From contig LUCM01004870.1 in NCBI GenBank assembly GCA_008360955.1, positions 105,160-169,159 on the forward strand: DNA of 64,000 nt, given 5' to 3'. The stretch comes from Fasciolopsis buskii. Lineage: Eukaryota > Platyhelminthes > Trematoda > Plagiorchiida > Fasciolidae. Below the pieces are notes generated by a model. That model was not told where the DNA came from and did not search any database. It saw nothing but the letters and a program-made list of their open reading frames with translations. Made by a program: the position numbers and the translations under genes. Numbering within the stretch: position 1 is the stretch's first letter; every line of letters begins with the position of its first letter. Below, piece after piece: positions 63,542-64,000 of the stretch.

Positions 63542-63659
63542 GTCATCTATCAGTAGGGGTCGATCGCTGTGAGGTAGCGGACAGTAACCATGCAAACCAG
63601 TGAAGAATAGGTGCAACATCATATGGTGAAGTTCAACAAACCGTTCAGAGTCTGCCCGG

Positions 63660-63718
63660 CAGCGTAATGGCTAAGGCGTTCGACTCAGAATCGTTCGTTT
63701 GGCCCCGGGTTCGCGTCC
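63660..63718 (+). promoter_or_regulatory. Internal RNA polymerase III promoter (A and B boxes)
   Basis: CAGCGTAATGG (63660-63670) fits the A-box consensus except its first base; the inverted copy has the full TAGCGTAATG. GGTTCGCGTCC (63708-63718) fits the B box with one departure. The 38-bp gap is within the range seen in tRNA genes and SINEs. It would start transcription about 10-15 bp upstream and run through the ribozyme. Confidence 0.65.
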
Positions 63719-63739
63719 CATTTGGGGCGCGGTGGATAT

Positions 63740-63784
63740 GCACTGCTGATGATTCCTAACAAGGATGAAACAGCTGTACAGTGC
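63740..63784 (+). ncRNA. Type I hammerhead ribozyme with minimal stem III
   Basis: The catalytic core reads in the correct order. Stem I 5' strand GCACTG is at 63740-63745, CTGATGA at 63746-63752, stem II TCCT/AGGA with loop AACA at 63754-63765, GAA at 63767-63769, and a very short stem III made of ACAGCTGT at 63770-63777. The cleavage base is A63778, and stem I closes perfectly with CAGTGC (63779-63784). The only core weakness is a T/T mismatch at the base of stem II, explicable as decay of the usual G-C pair. A stem III this short with a self-complementary AGCT loop is typical of metazoan retroelement hammerheads thought to cleave as dimers. It lies just downstream of a tRNA-like A/B-box head, as in schistosome Sm-alpha repeats. 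Self-cleavage is predicted, not shown. Confidence 0.85.
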
Positions 63785-64000
63785 TTTCACGGTTTCTTTA
63801 TGGTAAGTTGAGTGATGATATCACGTGGTGAATTATTTCATGTAAACATTCAATCTCCTACTACTAAAATGTATCGAGTAATCAAGCTCTGTAGGTCATA
63901 CCCAAAGCATTCGTCGTGCTTAGGCTACCTGCAGAGAAGTCATCTATCAGTAGAGGTCGATCGCTGTGAGGTAGCGGACAGTAACCATGCAAACCAGTGA

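Larger units (their letters stand above)
63541..64000 (+). repeat. tRNA-headed hammerhead repeat (SINE/satellite-like), plus orientation, cut by window end
   Basis: The order is end of one tail (63541-63602), tRNA-like head with RNA polymerase III boxes (A box 63660-63670, B box GGTTCGCGTCC 63708-63718), hammerhead (63740-63784) and tail (63785-64000). The segment starting AGTCATCTATCAG recurs at 63541 and 63938, giving a 397-bp tandem period. The region around the anticodon position (AAGGCGTTCGACTC) is reminiscent of tRNA-Leu, but the acceptor stem is not conserved, so this is a tRNA-derived promoter and not a tRNA gene. The next unit evidently continues beyond the window. A 62-codon open frame at 63812-64000 is a by-product of the repeat; the same frame occurs in the inverted copy. 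Confidence 0.85.

Noticed and set aside
63640..63735. Functional tRNA gene
   Set aside because: A and B boxes are present, but there is no conserved acceptor stem or full cloverleaf, and it continues into repeat sequence.
63241..64000. Identical 62-codon proteins on opposite strands
   Set aside because: They are translations of the tail of the inverted hammerhead repeat, not genes.

Overview
The window is eukaryotic nuclear DNA, most likely from a parasitic flatworm, probably a digenean fluke. Four things support this: one intron-containing SLC3/4F2hc-type gene with several introns of only 31-35 bp; dense remains of non-LTR, Penelope-like and Ty3/gypsy retroelements; AT-rich, stop-rich spacer; and tRNA-promoter repeats carrying hammerhead ribozymes, a combination known from schistosome Sm-alpha satellite/SINE repeats. 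Genus and species cannot be read from the sequence. There are no bacterial operons, CRISPR arrays or rRNA genes, and no convincing functional tRNA gene.

Layout. 1-6.3 kb: AT-rich spacer with nothing recognisable except a possible tRNA-derived repeat fragment near 5.6 kb. 6.4-10.1 kb: minus-strand LINE remains (an ORF1-like piece, then a decayed endonuclease plus reverse transcriptase). 10.8-11.35 kb: fold-back copy of a tRNA-headed hammerhead repeat. 18.5-19.75 kb and 21.5-21.8 kb: further LINE reverse-transcriptase remnants. 22-31.7 kb: spacer with no recognisable gene. 31.7-33.2 kb: Penelope-like element with a GIY-YIG domain, bounded by inverted terminal repeats. 36.46-40.89 kb (minus): an apparently intact eight-exon SLC3 amino-acid-transporter heavy-chain gene encoding 592 residues. 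41.2-41.6 kb: a possible small unrecognised gene. 42-51 kb: GC-richer mosaic of decayed LINEs. 51.6-53.7 kb: a young element with ~395-bp inverted repeats around a 654-bp assembly gap. 53.7-62.7 kb: more LINE-like and unclassified repeats. 62.7-63.05 kb: Ty3/gypsy RNase H fragment. 63.1-64.0 kb: head-to-head pair of hammerhead repeats with near-perfect ribozyme cores, running off the window end.

The only gene supported as functional is the SLC3 gene. It can be assembled exactly, with every splice junction keeping frame, and its heavy-chain product should pair with an SLC7-type light chain at the cell surface. Almost everything else is mobile-element debris with frame breaks. The most notable non-gene signal is the hammerhead repeat family, with RNA polymerase III-type A and B boxes upstream of a type I ribozyme in a 397-bp tandem unit that also occurs as inverted pairs.
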